From Mycoplasma todarodis (lineage in GTDB: Bacteria > Bacillota_I > Bacilli_A > Mycoplasmatales > Metamycoplasmataceae): a DNA stretch of 64,000 bases. The DNA lies in contig NZ_PSZP01000001.1 in NCBI RefSeq assembly GCF_004335995.1, positions 26,311-90,310 of the forward strand. The letters are read 5' to 3'. Below the pieces are notes generated by a model that did no database searches, was not told where the DNA came from, and saw nothing but the letters and a program-made list of their open reading frames with translations. This document shows, one piece after another, positions 21,544 to 33,525 of the stretch; position 1 is the first letter of the stretch; each line of letters begins with the position of its first letter. The translations under genes were made by a program, and so were the position numbers.

Positions 21544-23347
21544 ATATTTTGTTATTGAACGTATTTATCCTTAAAATTTCTTTATTTTCGTCTATATTTT
21601 GGTAATCTTCACCAAATCTTTTCGCTATATAACTAAGTCTTCTCTGATCTTTTAAGAGATTAGCACGTATTTTTAGATTTGTTGGCCGAAGCTTAGTATC
21701 ATAAAATATCCCATCTGGTTTTAGAATTAAATATCCCTTATCTCATAATTTGTGTGTGTTTGGATCTAAGAGTAAAGAATTCAGCGGATCGCTAATTGAC
21801 TTATAATCTTCAACAGCTCTTGCTGAAGAGACTTCGTATATGTGCGCTCTTTCAAAAAAGGGGAAATGTATATCCTTTATTGATGTATAGTTTTCAATTG
21901 TTTTCATCATCTTTTTATAATATTCATCAACTTCATCAGAAAATTTTTGCCTTGCTTTTCTTGTTTCTAAATCATTTTGAGATATTTGATTATGCTTCTG
22001 ATTAATTTGACTTTTAATTATTTCTTTTTCTTCTTGTTTTGAACCTTGGATAATATTATTATTTAATATATTTTTAATATAAAAGAAAGCTCCTTCAGTC
22101 CTATTATAACCACGTTCTTTTTCTAATTTGACAATTCCAGGAAAAGAGAGGCCCAATTTATTCATGAAAAATGTTTTTAATCCACTAGTAAGATATGCTT
22201 TTGTAGCATTATTAAAATAACCTCCAGCATTTAATAATATTTTCACATTATTTTTAGCTATATGTCCAACGTATAAGTTTTTATTTATATAAAAAGTTTT
22301 TTTGCCTAAAAACGGAGTTAATAATTTTGGTCCATAATTTATATTTACATCCTCCGGAGAAATAGCAAGGTTGCCCCCGAGTATTAAGCCCCATAAGTTT
22401 CATAAGACTGTACTGAATTTCTTATTATCAACAATTTTCTGAGTTCCAATAGTCATAGTATACAAATCTTTAGTTTTGGTTAATTTAAATTCGTATTCTG
22501 AATTTAATATATCTTTTTCTTTGATAAATTCCAATAATTTCTCTTTTACTTTTGAGGGATAATAATCGAACGATATTTGTTCTTCAATTTCGCCCTCAAT
22601 CATTAGTATTTTCTTTAAATTTTTCGACATTTTTTTATAAATCTTTTGTGCGATTTCCTTTGATCTATCAAATTTAAAATACACTTCATCGAATTTATTC
22701 CCAATATATTTATCAAGCTCCGGTTCAAAGGAAGCATACTGTGATAACCTATATAAGCTTTTGCTATTTTTACCGGAAGATTTAAAAAATAGGGGTAAGA
22801 AATTTGAATTTAATTCATATGCATCGTTAAGCTCTTTGTTTATTCTTTCTGGATTCTTTATTAATTGAGTTGAAAATAAGTTGGTAATAAATATCCCATC
22901 TTGGAAATCATTTATTATTTCATTCTTGGAGATTCTTTCTCCTTTAAATCATTTATCAAAATTTTCTTTGAAGTCTTTTGTATTCTTTTCTCTATAAATA
23001 AATGAAATATTTTCAGAATTTTTATTCATTATTTGGCTTTTGATCGTTATTTCTCCAGTAAGTATTTCAAAAATACCAATAGCTAATGAAATGAATATCT
23101 TATCTCTTATCGTACCAAAAACCAGGTTCTCCCTATTTTTATTCTTATTGTTTATTCTTGATATTTCTTTTGAGAAATCAACTCCATTTTTAAAGAGTTT
23201 TACTAAATCACTATTATTTTTTGTTTCGACGAATTCCAAATGAATTATATCGCCTTCTTTGAATAGTTCTTCAAATAATTTAATTGTTGTTTTAGGTGTT
23301 AAACCTGGTTGTTGTAATGAATTGGGTTTTAAAATTATTTGTTTCAT
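21542..23347 (-). CDS. Type II restriction endonuclease, HNH family
   Basis: 601 residues. Near the C-terminus, residues ~500-540 carry an HNH-type site: FERAHIYE (His502), DPLNSLLL (Asn523) and DPNTHKLWDKGYL (His532), which fits the HNH_2 layout (AHI, N-L, H-FD-G). The N-terminal 480 residues are unrecognised and may bind DNA. Its start codon overlaps the last 13 bases of the C5-methyltransferase gene, so the two are translated together as a restriction-modification pair. Target sequence unknown. Confidence 0.7.
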
Positions 23348-24567
23348 ATTCTAAATACCTCATCAAAGATTGGCAATAAATTATTAACAACAATAGAATT
23401 GCCGGCCATTTCATAATAAGAACGAATTCCATAACCTAATTTTTTTATAGAAATTCAATCCTTGTCATCGAATCCCATTATTCTTAGGCATTCTCTAGCT
23501 GTGAGAAATCTATAGTAATAATTATAACCCTTGAAATCTGGCCTATATTCCTCAACTAACTTTAGAACGTTTTCAAATTCACTAACATTAATCGTCCCTG
23601 GTGATGGTGTCCTATCATGCTTTTTCGTTAATGTATTTGTGTGTGAAAATCGAGTTTCTAACAATTTAGGAACTTTTCTTCTCATACTTTCTCTTGAAGG
23701 TGTAGGTTTAACCATAGCCATAACTTGTTCAACCTCATATTTCTTTCTCTCAATTATTTGTTCTAAAGTTTTTGTTCTAAAGTTGTATTTTTCAAAATAA
23801 AGATCTATCAATTCTTTTTCTTCTTTAAATTCAGCTCCGCCTAAAACAGATAATGCAAAAACTCTTTTTCTTGATTGTGGAATGCCGAAATCAAGGGCGT
23901 TACATTGGTATGTTTTTGTGACATAACCCATTTCCCTTAAGGTTCCTATTCATTCATCATAACCTTTTTTAAACTCTTTGTTTTTAACCAATTGAGATAC
24001 ATTTTCCAATAAAAGAAACTTAGGCAATTTATTAGAATTTATTTTGTTTATACCTTTTATAAGTCTTTCAACCTCATACAGAAGACCTGATCTTTGACCT
24101 TTTAAGCCAGTTTTCATTTTTGTGAATTGTGCTCCAGTAGAGATATCCTGACAGGGAAAAGAATAAGTAATAAGATTCGCTTCTCTGTTAATAATTTCTT
24201 CGGGTTCTATATCTAAAATTGAGCCCATATTTTTTGTATTTTCATTAGCTCATAATAATTCCGAAAGAAATTCTTGAGATTTAGAATATAAACTTCTTTC
24301 CGTCACGGGAGTTTGACCATCATTAGAAAAAACCATCTTTCTCTCTTTGATTATTTTTAATAATTCTTCCTTAGTTTTTTTTGTAAATTTATTCATCCCC
24401 TTGTGGTGAATTTTATTATAAGCCAATATTGATTTTATTGCTCACTCAGAAGTGCCGACGATTTCGAAGTCATTACCATATGTTTTTTTTATTATGTCAA
24501 GAGCTTTGTGTTGCGCACCAATACCTGAAAAAAGCTCTATCACCTTAAGTTTATTGTTATTTTTCAT
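23335..24567 (-). CDS. DNA (cytosine-5-)-methyltransferase
   Basis: 410 residues with all main motifs: I, ELFSGIGAQHKA (11-22); IV, YSFPCQDIS with catalytic Cys139; VI, LLENV (188-190 = ENV); VIII, QSRKRVFAL (from 231); X, AGNSIV (~389). It transfers a methyl group from SAM to C5 of cytosine in a specific site and protects host DNA from the partner nuclease. The start is preceded by TAAAAT and six bases with no ribosome site (leaderless type). One TGA (Trp) lies four codons before the stop. Confidence 0.9.
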
Positions 24568-25128
24568 ATTAATATTTTAACAGTTTTTAACTATTTTGGA
24601 ACTTTATAATACTACTTTCTTCGTGATAAGAGTTTAATTCTCATTTTCAAAAGACTTTAGTTGTATATTCAATGCGAAAACTCAAGATTATTCTTTCGGT
24701 TTTATAGATGCACACTGCTTTGTATTTGTACAAATGGCTTCCTATGTGCTTATCCATAAATATAATTTAATTGTTTTATTTAGCTAATTTTATACACATT
24801 GATACAAAGTGTTCGTATGCATGGTGTCAGATAAAGCAACTATTTTTATCATTTGAACAAAACTGAGTCTTAAACTAAGACTTCTTTACTGGGTAATTCT
24901 ATTTCTTTATGCCCCTCATCTTTAAGGAGCTTATAATAACTTTTGATGGCCGATATCATAAACCTCTTTGTATTTATTAAATATTACACTAACTAATAAC
25001 ATGCTTTTATAATCTAATTTATACCTTTCCAATAACTCAGCATATTTTATATATATATATTTCAATTGTTCTATATGAATAGTTCTTTATTTTTTCTAAA
25101 AATTTTTATATGTCATATTTAAATAAAA
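24568..25128. other. Intergenic region with a degenerate repeat copy
   Basis: About 560 bases with stops in all frames. Bases ~24675-24732 weakly match the cassette-flanking repeat (CACACTG, TTTGTATTTGTAC). An AGTCTTA-AAC-TAAGACT hairpin lies near 24868. No gene is supported. Confidence 0.4.
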
Positions 25129-25146
25129 AAAGACCACCTGGTCTTT
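25129..25146 (-). terminator. Terminator of the DUF3883 gene
   Basis: AAAGACC-ACCT-GGTCTTT with an A-rich flank that gives a U tract on the minus strand. Confidence 0.65.
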
Positions 25147-25183
25147 ATGTTATTCTTTGTTTCCTTTGTTTTTAATAATACTT

Positions 25184-26299
25184 TTATTTATATAATTTTC
25201 CTTGATATGAAGCGACACTAAATTCAACATCTCTCAATATTATTTCTGCCGGAATAATTCTAATATCCTTATTTTCTACGTAAAATATAACGAACCGCTT
25301 AAGATCATTTGACTTTAGCCGTTCCATTTCATTTGTAGAAATATGAAAACTTATCTTTTTAGATGATACTATACTTTTTATTTCAATTGTAGCGTATTCT
25401 TTATTATTTTTCTTTATCATCAAATCATAACCAGCTCTAACATTAGTTTTGAAAGTTTCCTCAATCTCTATCTTATCTTCTTTATTAATATCAAGTATTT
25501 CAAACACTTCGCGATCATATGAATTTATAGCATTCATCATTAATTTGTAAGTATCATTTTCAGCGATCCTACCATTCTCTTTCATTGTTTTACGATCTTT
25601 TTCTTCACTTGTAGAATCTTTTGAATATCCACTTCTTTTAGTTGGTGATTTCTTAGACGCTAAGTCTTTATATTTACTTGAAAAAATAGATGTTTTATTT
25701 TGAGGGGTTATTGTTTGATTTGTTGTGCCCAACAGTAAAGAAAAATGTTTTTCAAATAATTCAAAATTCTTCCAAACAATTCTAGCTGGGTTATTTGAGT
25801 TTGTTTTCTCACCATTTTCTTTCATAACTTCAACAACATCATTTTCATTTTTGCATGATTTTTCTTTAATAAAGTGAAAATTATAGATTATCGCTTCAAG
25901 CGTTTTCTTGAAAATTTTCCCTCCGTTGTTATAGACATTTTTTATATTTTTGAATACATTTTCATCTTTTTTAAAATATTCGTCCTTTTCATTTACTGAA
26001 TTAATTTTTGTAAATTCAATTTCTTTATTTTGTAATTTTTGAGCAAAGCTTATCATTGTATTGCTTTGGAGTATTTCCTTTGACATGGGAATAAAACCCA
26101 TTAGATACGCACTTAAATAATTATAGAAAAATGTATTTAGCGCGATTCTTCTTTCTTTATTATTGATCTTAATCTTGATTTTATCAGTTCCTGTTGATTC
26201 AATATTTTTAATATCATAAGTATTAAATTTATATTCCTTATTAAATTCAAATTGAAAAGCGACACTGTAAATTCCTTGAGATTTTTTAATTTTTTTCAT
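25184..26299 (-). CDS. DUF3883 (Mrr-like PD-(D/E)XK) protein
   Basis: 371 residues with an AAAGAGG ribosome site. The C-terminal ~100 residues match the DUF3883 pattern: GRIAEND, then GYDLMI (Asp292), ATIEIKS (Glu306, Lys308) and FHISTNEMERL. This is a complete PD-(D/E)XK nuclease triad. The N-terminal ~200 residues are Lys/Asn-rich and unrecognised, perhaps a sensor or DNA-binding part. DUF3883 domains occur in restriction and other defence proteins. Here it is a single gene flanked by intergenic DNA and repeat copies. Confidence 0.7.
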   Translation of the reverse strand: MKKIKKSQGIYSVAFQFEFNKEYKFNTYDIKNIESTGTDKIKIKINNKERRIALNTFFYNYLSAYLMGFIPMSKEILQSNTMISFAQKLQNKEIEFTKINSVNEKDEYFKKDENVFKNIKNVYNNGGKIFKKTLEAIIYNFHFIKEKSCKNENDVVEVMKENGEKTNSNNPARIVWKNFELFEKHFSLLLGTTNQTITPQNKTSIFSSKYKDLASKKSPTKRSGYSKDSTSEEKDRKTMKENGRIAENDTYKLMMNAINSYDREVFEILDINKEDKIEIEETFKTNVRAGYDLMIKKNNKEYATIEIKSIVSSKKISFHISTNEMERLKSNDLKRFVIFYVENKDIRIIPAEIILRDVEFSVASYQGKLYK

Positions 26300-26547
26300 A
26301 ATATGCCTCTTTCGTATAATTAAATTATAAACTTAAGTTTTTAAAATACCCCAATACAAATAAAAAATCATTTCACTAACGCATAGTTCAATACTCCACT
26401 AGTATATTGCGGAGATAACGTTAAATAATAAAATAACCAACAATAGAAAGAAAGCATAAGTGAACAGTTTTGTATCTTAACATCTTTATTCTTAGAACTG
26501 AAAGGTCTTTAATAATAAATTAAAGATTCAACAATGCAAATGGAAAA

Positions 26548-26741
26548 AACCAAGAATAATCTTGGTTTTTATTTATACAAAGCACATACTGGTTTTGTAT
26601 TTGCTAAGAAGACTTTCAACAAAGAATAATATAGATATGAATTTAATTATTCTTTATTATTAGAGTTAAATGATAATACTCATTATCAAGAACGTTTAGA
26701 TAATAAAAAGGACTTATTATGTAAAGATAATGGAAGAACAC
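26548..26741 (+). repeat. Cassette-flanking repeat, copy A
   Basis: Starts with the AACCAAG-AATAAT-CTTGGTT hairpin, continues with the TACAAAGC/GTTTTGTA hairpin and then the long stem AAAGAATAAT/ATTATTCTTT around the loop ATAGATATGAATTTA. It extends to a 3' part (GTTTAGATAATA, GACTTATTATG) shared with copy D. It lies between the DUF3883 gene and the ABC ATPase gene. Confidence 0.8.
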
Positions 26742-26862
26742 TATTGAGAGTTAAAATGCAACTAATAAAAATTAGGGAGTTATTCTTGGTTGCTCGATTA
26801 TAATTTAATTGATTTAAATATCAAGAATATGTACACGCAATTTATGAATGGAGAAGCCAGTT

Positions 26863-28479
26863 ATGGGAAAAAATAAATTAATAATTTACTACGGAAGAAA
26901 CGCCGCAGGTAAAACACGTTTTTTTAACAACAATAAACTTAATAAAGAGTTTATAACTATTGATAATATACACGAAGAATTAGAATTTAAATTACAGTAT
27001 GGGCAAAAAGAATTAAATGAGATCGAGGCTGAGTTTCAAATTTTAATTAATAAAATTTTAGAAAATTGGTGAAATGATTCTTATGATTTTTCTATAAAGA
27101 ATTTTTTAAAGAAATTCCCTTTCTTAAATTCGTTCCAAGAGTTTTACAAAGTTTATATAATGGAAGGTTCCAATCAAGACGAAATGTTTAATCCGTATTT
27201 TTATTTCTTTTTTGATTCATTAGTTAATCAATTAATACCTTTATTAAATGAAGATAGAACTTTATCTAAAAAAATAATTGATAATGTAATAATAAATCGT
27301 TTTAAAAAAGACATATCAAAATGAACTTCCGTCCAAGAGTTTTTGAATTGCGATCATTTAAACTTTGCGAATATCGAACCTTTGTCAAAAGAAGAAACAG
27401 AACATATTATTTTTAAAGAAATTAACAAGATACCCATCAAGAACATTAGAGATGTAAATTTTATACAAAAATTACAAGAAGAAGAGTACTATGTAAATTT
27501 TAAAACAAACAAAAATTTAATAGGGGATCTGTTTTCATTGGATAAGGGTCAAGAATTGAGCAAATTAATCCAAAGATATAAAAATGTTTCAAATTCAAAT
27601 AACAAAAAGAATTTCCAAAAATGATTATCACCAATAATGAACTCTCCTTATTTCGAAGATATCGATAAACAAGAAGAAGATGGCGTTATTTTACTTTCTT
27701 CTAATAATAAGTTTTCTAGAGGTCAAATGTCTGTTTTTAACCTTATAAATGTATTGGGGATGGCTGAAATTAATAATAAAGAAATTATTATAGATGACAT
27801 GTTCGAATCTTTGGACGCAATTAACTCGAGATATGTCTTTGAATTTCTATTAACTCAATGTAGTATCACCAAAAATATAAGCCTTTTAACTCACGACATA
27901 ATAGATATTTATTTGAATGATTCTTTCAGAAAAAATAAAAATAACGCTAAATTGGAATATAAATTTATAAACTCCAACGGCGATGTAAAAGATGGAGGAC
28001 CCTTAACTTATTCTTATGCTTGAGGTTGTGGAAACGCTAACAAAAAAGATGACGATCTTAAAAAAATTCTAGGAATAACATACAGGGTTATGAATAGACA
28101 ACTCGGTAAATACCATAAATTCTTTACTTCAAAACGAAAATTAGCATTAGAGAAACATTATGACATCGGACAAACAATATTTGACCATATTTCAAATACA
28201 TTTTTCCATAAAAGAAATAAAATTAATCCATATTTCTTTGGTCCCTATAAGAACTTTATAAAATCATTCCAATATTTAGATATTACAAGATTTTCTACAG
28301 AAATGATTCAAAGAATTGAAGCGATAGAAATTAAAAATAAGGGGAAAGTTAAATACAAGGTAGCCTATGATTTCTTAAAAGAATTTTGACAAGCTTTGAT
28401 CGATAGATTAAACAACAAAAATGTGGAACTTAATTCTTCTATCTTACATGCTTCTGATTTGACGATAACGTTAGAGTAA
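26863..28479 (+). CDS. Solitary ABC-class ATPase
   Basis: 538 residues; GGAG nine bases before the second ATG decides the start over the ATG five codons upstream. Walker A GRNAAGKT at 11-18, ABC signature-like FSRGQ (~284-288), Walker B IIIDDMFESLD (Asp311-Asp312) and LLTHD H-loop (~344). The region between Walker A and the signature is helical, not a transporter. No membrane segment. This resembles RecF/SMC-like ATPases used in defence modules (for example OLD- or RloC-type), but no nuclease motif was seen. The ~160 residues after the H-loop are unrecognised. Convergent with a membrane protein gene. Confidence 0.7.
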
Positions 28480-28532
28480 ACATTTAAAATAATCAACTAT
28501 AAAAATAAAGATACAAATGCAATATATAACAA

Positions 28533-28568
28533 ATAAGAAAATCAAGGAATTATCCTTGATTTTCTTAT
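28533..28568. terminator. Bidirectional terminator
   Basis: A 16-bp perfect stem, ATAAGAAAATCAAGGA at 28533-28548 with its complement at 28553-28568, loop ATTA. Confidence 0.8.
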
Positions 28569-30007
28569 TTGTGAAGCAACATCTTAATATAGTTGTTAAG
28601 TCTTTTATCGCAATCTAGATTTTGATCCATGATTATAAAACTCAATTCCTTTAAGTTGAAACCTTCCATTTTCTTTCTGTACTTTCTTCTTATTTTTAGC
28701 GAATGTATAAAATCCACCTCATTAGCAATAATACATTTTAAATTCAATGCTTTAAAGAAGTTGGAAATAGGTTCGAAAGAACCTCCACTTTCAATTTCAG
28801 CATTTTTAAAATCAAACATTGATTTTATCTCATTTGGCAGAATCATGATATTTACACCCACAAAAACCATCTTATTATCCTTTAAAAATATCTTGATTTT
28901 TTTGTAACTATGATTAACTCAAATTCTCCCATTATATACAACACCTTCTTTGAATATATTTTCTTTTTGATTTTTTATAGCTCACAAACTAAGATAATCA
29001 CAAAACTTTTTGTGATCAATTTGCATAAATGCATTATTGTTAAAATCATTTGTTAATATTTTGAATTCATCCCCAATATTTAAAGCGGAGATTCGGAAAG
29101 AGTCTTCGCCAATAACATCAATTCTCTTCTCAATTTTTATATCTTTTTTTAACAAATGAATTAATCTTCTTATTTCTGCATTTGTCATATCGAAAACAAA
29201 ACCTCATTCATTCGGATTATTCACCTCACCAACAAACACATATTCTTTCATCCCTCCAAATATTTCGGTAAATACACGCTTCTCAAAAAGATCAAAAGGT
29301 ATATATATTCAATCTCAGTTTTTATTTTCTACACTTTTTTCAAATCCGATATGCAAAGGCTTTCATAAATCGAATATTCTTCTTTCCGCAATTATAGAAT
29401 TCATTTCTTCTTGATTTATCAAAGGATTCATTTTTAATATAGAGTTAATTTTAATTGCATGAGCAACAAAATAAGCTATCCCGAACGCAATTACCACATA
29501 CATCGATCAAACCAATAAGTGCAAGGGAGAATTTTGCATATTTTCAAGCTGCAAAATTAATCAAATACCAGGAACGCCAATAATCAATAGGAAACCTAAA
29601 AATTTAGTGAACATTTTTATTCAGAATAAATCCCAATCCCCTTTATTGAATTTAAAGGAGATTATTTTTATCCTATGAAATCTTTTTAATTCATTATTTG
29701 TTTTAATATATATACCAAACATAAATATATTTCAAAATAAAATAGATGTGCCAACAATATAAAATATTCAATTGCCAGAAATTATCGTTGCTATCTTTTG
29801 ATTTTCCCCGCCCCTCCACAAGGGAATACTCCAAAGCACCAAGCCGGATGCATAAAATAAATAATTTGCTATCATTCTTCCGGCCAACAACAAAAATTCT
29901 TTTGGTGATAAATCACCTTTTTTACTTCTTTTTATAAACTCTTTTAAAAACATACCAAATAGACCAGTAATAAAAATACTGAATATCGACATCATCACAT
30001 TATTCAT
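28565..30007 (-). CDS. Membrane protein with cytoplasmic domain, 480 residues
   Basis: The ATG behind GGGAGGT is chosen; another Met lies four codons upstream. Helices at about 3-22, 38-62, 78-98, 128-150 and 160-182 are followed by a ~290-residue soluble region containing a DWIYIPFDLFEKR block and an EFKILTNDF block. The architecture (N-terminal membrane bundle, C-terminal domain) is common among defence effectors, but no domain was recognised. Its only close neighbour is the convergent ABC ATPase. Confidence 0.65.
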
Positions 30008-30078
30008 ATGACCTCCCATTACAATTATAAATATTTGACGTCAATTCCAAAGAATCTTAATGGTTTAATTATTGTAAA

Positions 30079-30165
30079 ATGTACACCAACTTTACATTTT
30101 TAACAAAGAATAATATAGATATGAATTTAATTATTCTTTGTTGTTAGAACTTGATAACAACACCA
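30079..30165 (+). repeat. Cassette-flanking repeat, copy B (short)
   Basis: Shares the long stem AACAAAGAATAAT/ATTATTCTTTGTT with the loop ATAGATATGAATTTA and the following TTAGAACTTGATAA. The 5' part (CACCAACTTTACATTT) is related to copies E and F rather than C and D. Confidence 0.75.
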
Positions 30166-30379
30166 TAATATGCATTGTGGAGAATGTTCATATAATAAAA
30201 TGACGCTATTAAGAGTTGAAATATAGCAGCAAGAAAATGGGGAACACTTCCAAATACCATGCTTTTAATGGTGTGTGAATGTCAATTTATTCTTATACCA
30301 CTCTTTTAAAGGTTTTTTGAAGTATACATCCACCCTGCGACTTGTTTTAAAAAGGCTATATTTTGTTATAGTTTCTTTT

Positions 30380-31057
30380 ATGACAATAAAAATTAAAAAA
30401 ATAAGTATGGGATTAGGCGCGTTGATTACAACTGCGATGATACCCATTGTAGTTACGGCTTGTAGCGAACAAAATAAAGGTGAAACAACTTACATAAACA
30501 AAACATTTAATTCAATTAGCGAAGCTCAACACGGTATCTGATTTGATTTTGCGCACCTAGCAACACACCACGGTTCTATTGTGTTTAATGAAAATCTAAA
30601 TATTACAATTATTAATAATGGAGTTAATATTAATTTCAAATTTCAAAGAGGGGAAAATAGAGAGAATTTAACTAATTATTTACATAGTAGTTTGATTCAA
30701 GTTGCACAACAAGTAAAAAATGACGTAAATATTTTAAGCTTCTTAAATAGCGATTACTTATGGGATATGGCAGTCTTAAGTCGGACACCCAAAAATGGTT
30801 CATTGGATATAAATGATCCCAAAATTACAAAAGCACCTTATATTATTGCGGCTAACATTTCCAATTGAATGAATCCTTGAGATGTGTTGGTTGATTTTGA
30901 ATTAAGTGATGGACAGATTTTATTCGGTGTTTATAACTTCACAAAAGGATTAGAAACACATATTTCTTTTTCAAATACCAAATGAAATAAACTCCCATGA
31001 ACTCAACAACCTAATAACAAAACTAAATCAGTTGAAAATATCTTTATGGGTAAATAA
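30380..31057 (+). CDS. Lipoprotein, 225 residues
   Basis: Starts MTIKIKKISMG, seven bases behind TATAGT and without a ribosome site. The signal ends in VVTAC|SEQ. The mature part has no recognised domain; it contains HLATHHGSIVF and a Trp-rich C-terminal third (WMNPWDVLVDFE). It is the only predicted lipoprotein inside the defence-type island and is bracketed by repeat copies B and C. Confidence 0.75.
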
Positions 31058-31066
31058 AATTTTAAA

Positions 31067-31215
31067 AACCAAGAATAATCTTGGTTTTTATTTATACAAA
31101 ACACATACTGGTTTTGTATTTACTAAGAAGACTTTCAACAAAGAATAATATAGATATGAATTTAATTATTCTTTGTTATTAGAACTTGATGATAATACTC
31201 ACAATACATACTATA
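31067..31215 (+). repeat. Cassette-flanking repeat, copy C
   Basis: Complete three-hairpin unit: AACCAAG/CTTGGTT, TACAAAAC/GTTTTGTA, and AACAAAGAATAAT/ATTATTCTTTGTT, then AGAACTTGATGATAATACTC. It starts ten bases after the lipoprotein stop, so hairpin 1 acts as its terminator. Confidence 0.85.
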
Positions 31216-31323
31216 GAAATTTTTATACAGTGCATGATTTAAATATATAAAGGTGAATAAAAATATGCTATATGTTTTTAAAATTAAATTTAAAACATTT
31301 TATTAAAATGAGATAATAAATAA

Positions 31324-33486
31324 ATGTCAAAACAAAAATTTTACGCTAAAATGAACGAGCAATTATCAAAAGATATTAAAGAGGGTAATATAAAAAGGAT
31401 CCTTATACAAGGTGAATACGGGGTAGGGAAAACAACTTTCGCAAAAAATCTCTGTGAGTCTATGGGTTATAGAGAATTAGAATTTATAAAGAATAATAAT
31501 CATTCCGATAACAACAAAGAGTACAAGATTGTTGATTGTGTGCTGAGGAATGATGACCAGACATTCATGCAACAACTAATTGAAAATGAATGAAATGGAG
31601 AAAAAGACGTAATTCAATTGGAAAAACGCAAAAGAAGGCACATCAAAAAGGATAAACTAAGCACTCATTTAACCTTTTTATTTGGTTCATTAATAACTAT
31701 AATCTTAGGGTTGTTTACCCTCTATGCACCCATTACTGATAAATTTAGAAAAAACCACCATTGACTAAACTGGAATGTATTTTCTCTCCTATTAATAAGT
31801 TTAATAATTTTAGCAATGATTTCAGGTATCATCTTATGATTACAAACTAGAAAAATTATGGTTAAAAAACCGAAAATCTTAATTATAGATAATATTGATA
31901 GGTGTGAATGAGAATTTATTGTTAAATTACTTTCGTTAATAGAAACTCTACAGGATGTTATTGTTATTTCTATTTTCGATTCTGAAAGATTAAGGATGCG
32001 GTACAACGAATCATTTGGAGGAAATTCCACCAATATAATGGAGGAAATAGAGAAATCTTTTAAACTTCAAATAAACCTTAATGATTATTCAAAAACGAAC
32101 ATTCCTCTTTTGTTTTCTGAAAACGATTTTATCGATAAAAGATCAAAGAATTACTTTTTGAATTTCTTAGACGTTTTATCAACGAATGAAAATTTTAATC
32201 CAATTAATTATAGAAATATTAATAAATTACACAAAATATATTCAAGAAATTGATCGGCGATTAATCACATGGGGTTGAACCCACTGCACTTTATCGTTAT
32301 TCAATACATTAGACTAGAAAATGAATATTTATTCAGAAAGTTAGAAAAATGTTCTATTGAAAGCCTTTTGGATGGACCTTTATCATTAGGGAATATACAA
32401 GATGAAATTAGAAATAAAAAATTAAAGAAAGAAAAAATTAAAGTAGAAGATATGGAATATGAAGTTGGTTATAAATATTCTAAATTCGATTTATCATGAG
32501 CGGTCCAACGCTCTTTTAGTGATTTAAATAACAACTTTGAAATATTTGATATATTTGAAAAAGAGAATTTGTTATTTCTAGTAAATTACTGAAGAATTGA
32601 GAACGATGATCCAAAAGTTCATGAAAAGAAAATTAATGATAGATTACAAAGATATTATTTTTATGATTATGATACTCAAAGAGAATATGATGAATACAAA
32701 GAGTTCATAAATGCAATACCTACAACTATTTTTGACATAAATAACGAAAAAAAGATCCAATGATTTTTCAAAGAACTATCTGATAAAACATTAGAGGGTA
32801 AGTTTGTAAGTTTTATGAATCTATACATTGGAGCATGTTATGAAAAAATAAATGACTTAGGTTTATTGCATAGAGTTTTGAAAGAAATTATTAAGAATTG
32901 AAATGATTGAATAGAATTCATTTCATTCCTGAAAAATTCTCATTACATGAACGAAGAAAAATTTGTAGCTCTTTTATATGCATCATTTGTGTTTAATAAC
33001 TATTTTATCGAAGTGGATGTTCAGACTAGAAATGCAAAAAGTATGATTTATATAGTTAAGGATTTCTTAACTGGAAAATCAGCTCAAGACACATTTTACG
33101 AAGTTAATGAACATTCCCTTTCACGAAGTAAATGTGTCTTTTTAAAAGATTTAGAAGTATATCAAGAATTCACAAATATTGTCCTAGAGCAACTAGTAAT
33201 TGATGTTGAAAACTTCAAAAAAACCAACCCTTTTATATTTGAATTAAATAAAATATTTGCAAAACAATTAAAATTCAATTATTTAGAAAAGCATATTGAA
33301 AACTTTAAAATGTTTCCGAAATATCCAAACCATATAAATGCAACTTTAATAATGGATTTATATGGCTCTGAACCCAAATTAAAGCTTTTCTTAAAAAAAT
33401 ATAAAATGCTTGAAGTTGATATTTTTGGGGATGTAAAAAGAGAGATTTCTTACAAAGAATTGTTTCCTCAAGATATCCGCAATTAA
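31324..33486 (+). CDS. KAP-family P-loop NTPase with two membrane helices
   Basis: 720 residues. Walker A GEYGVGKTT at 30-38; membrane helices at about 114-133 and 152-172; Walker B/KAP signature ILIIDNIDR (Asp189, Asp192, Arg193), followed by VIVISIFDSERL. This is the classic KAP plan, with the membrane pair inserted between Walker A and B. The ~500-residue C-terminal part is charged and helical. GATAAT lies six bases before the ATG. KAP NTPases are known parts of antiphage systems; the partner here is not obvious, since the next gene is a 69-residue protein beyond a repeat. Confidence 0.8.
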
Positions 33487-33525
33487 CCCGCCTAACAAAA
33501 AAGTAATTGTAGAATCGCAATAAAA

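Noticed and set aside
24860..24880. Hairpin AGTCTTA-AAC-TAAGACT as a terminator
   Set aside because: It is not followed by a T tract and no gene ends just upstream of it.
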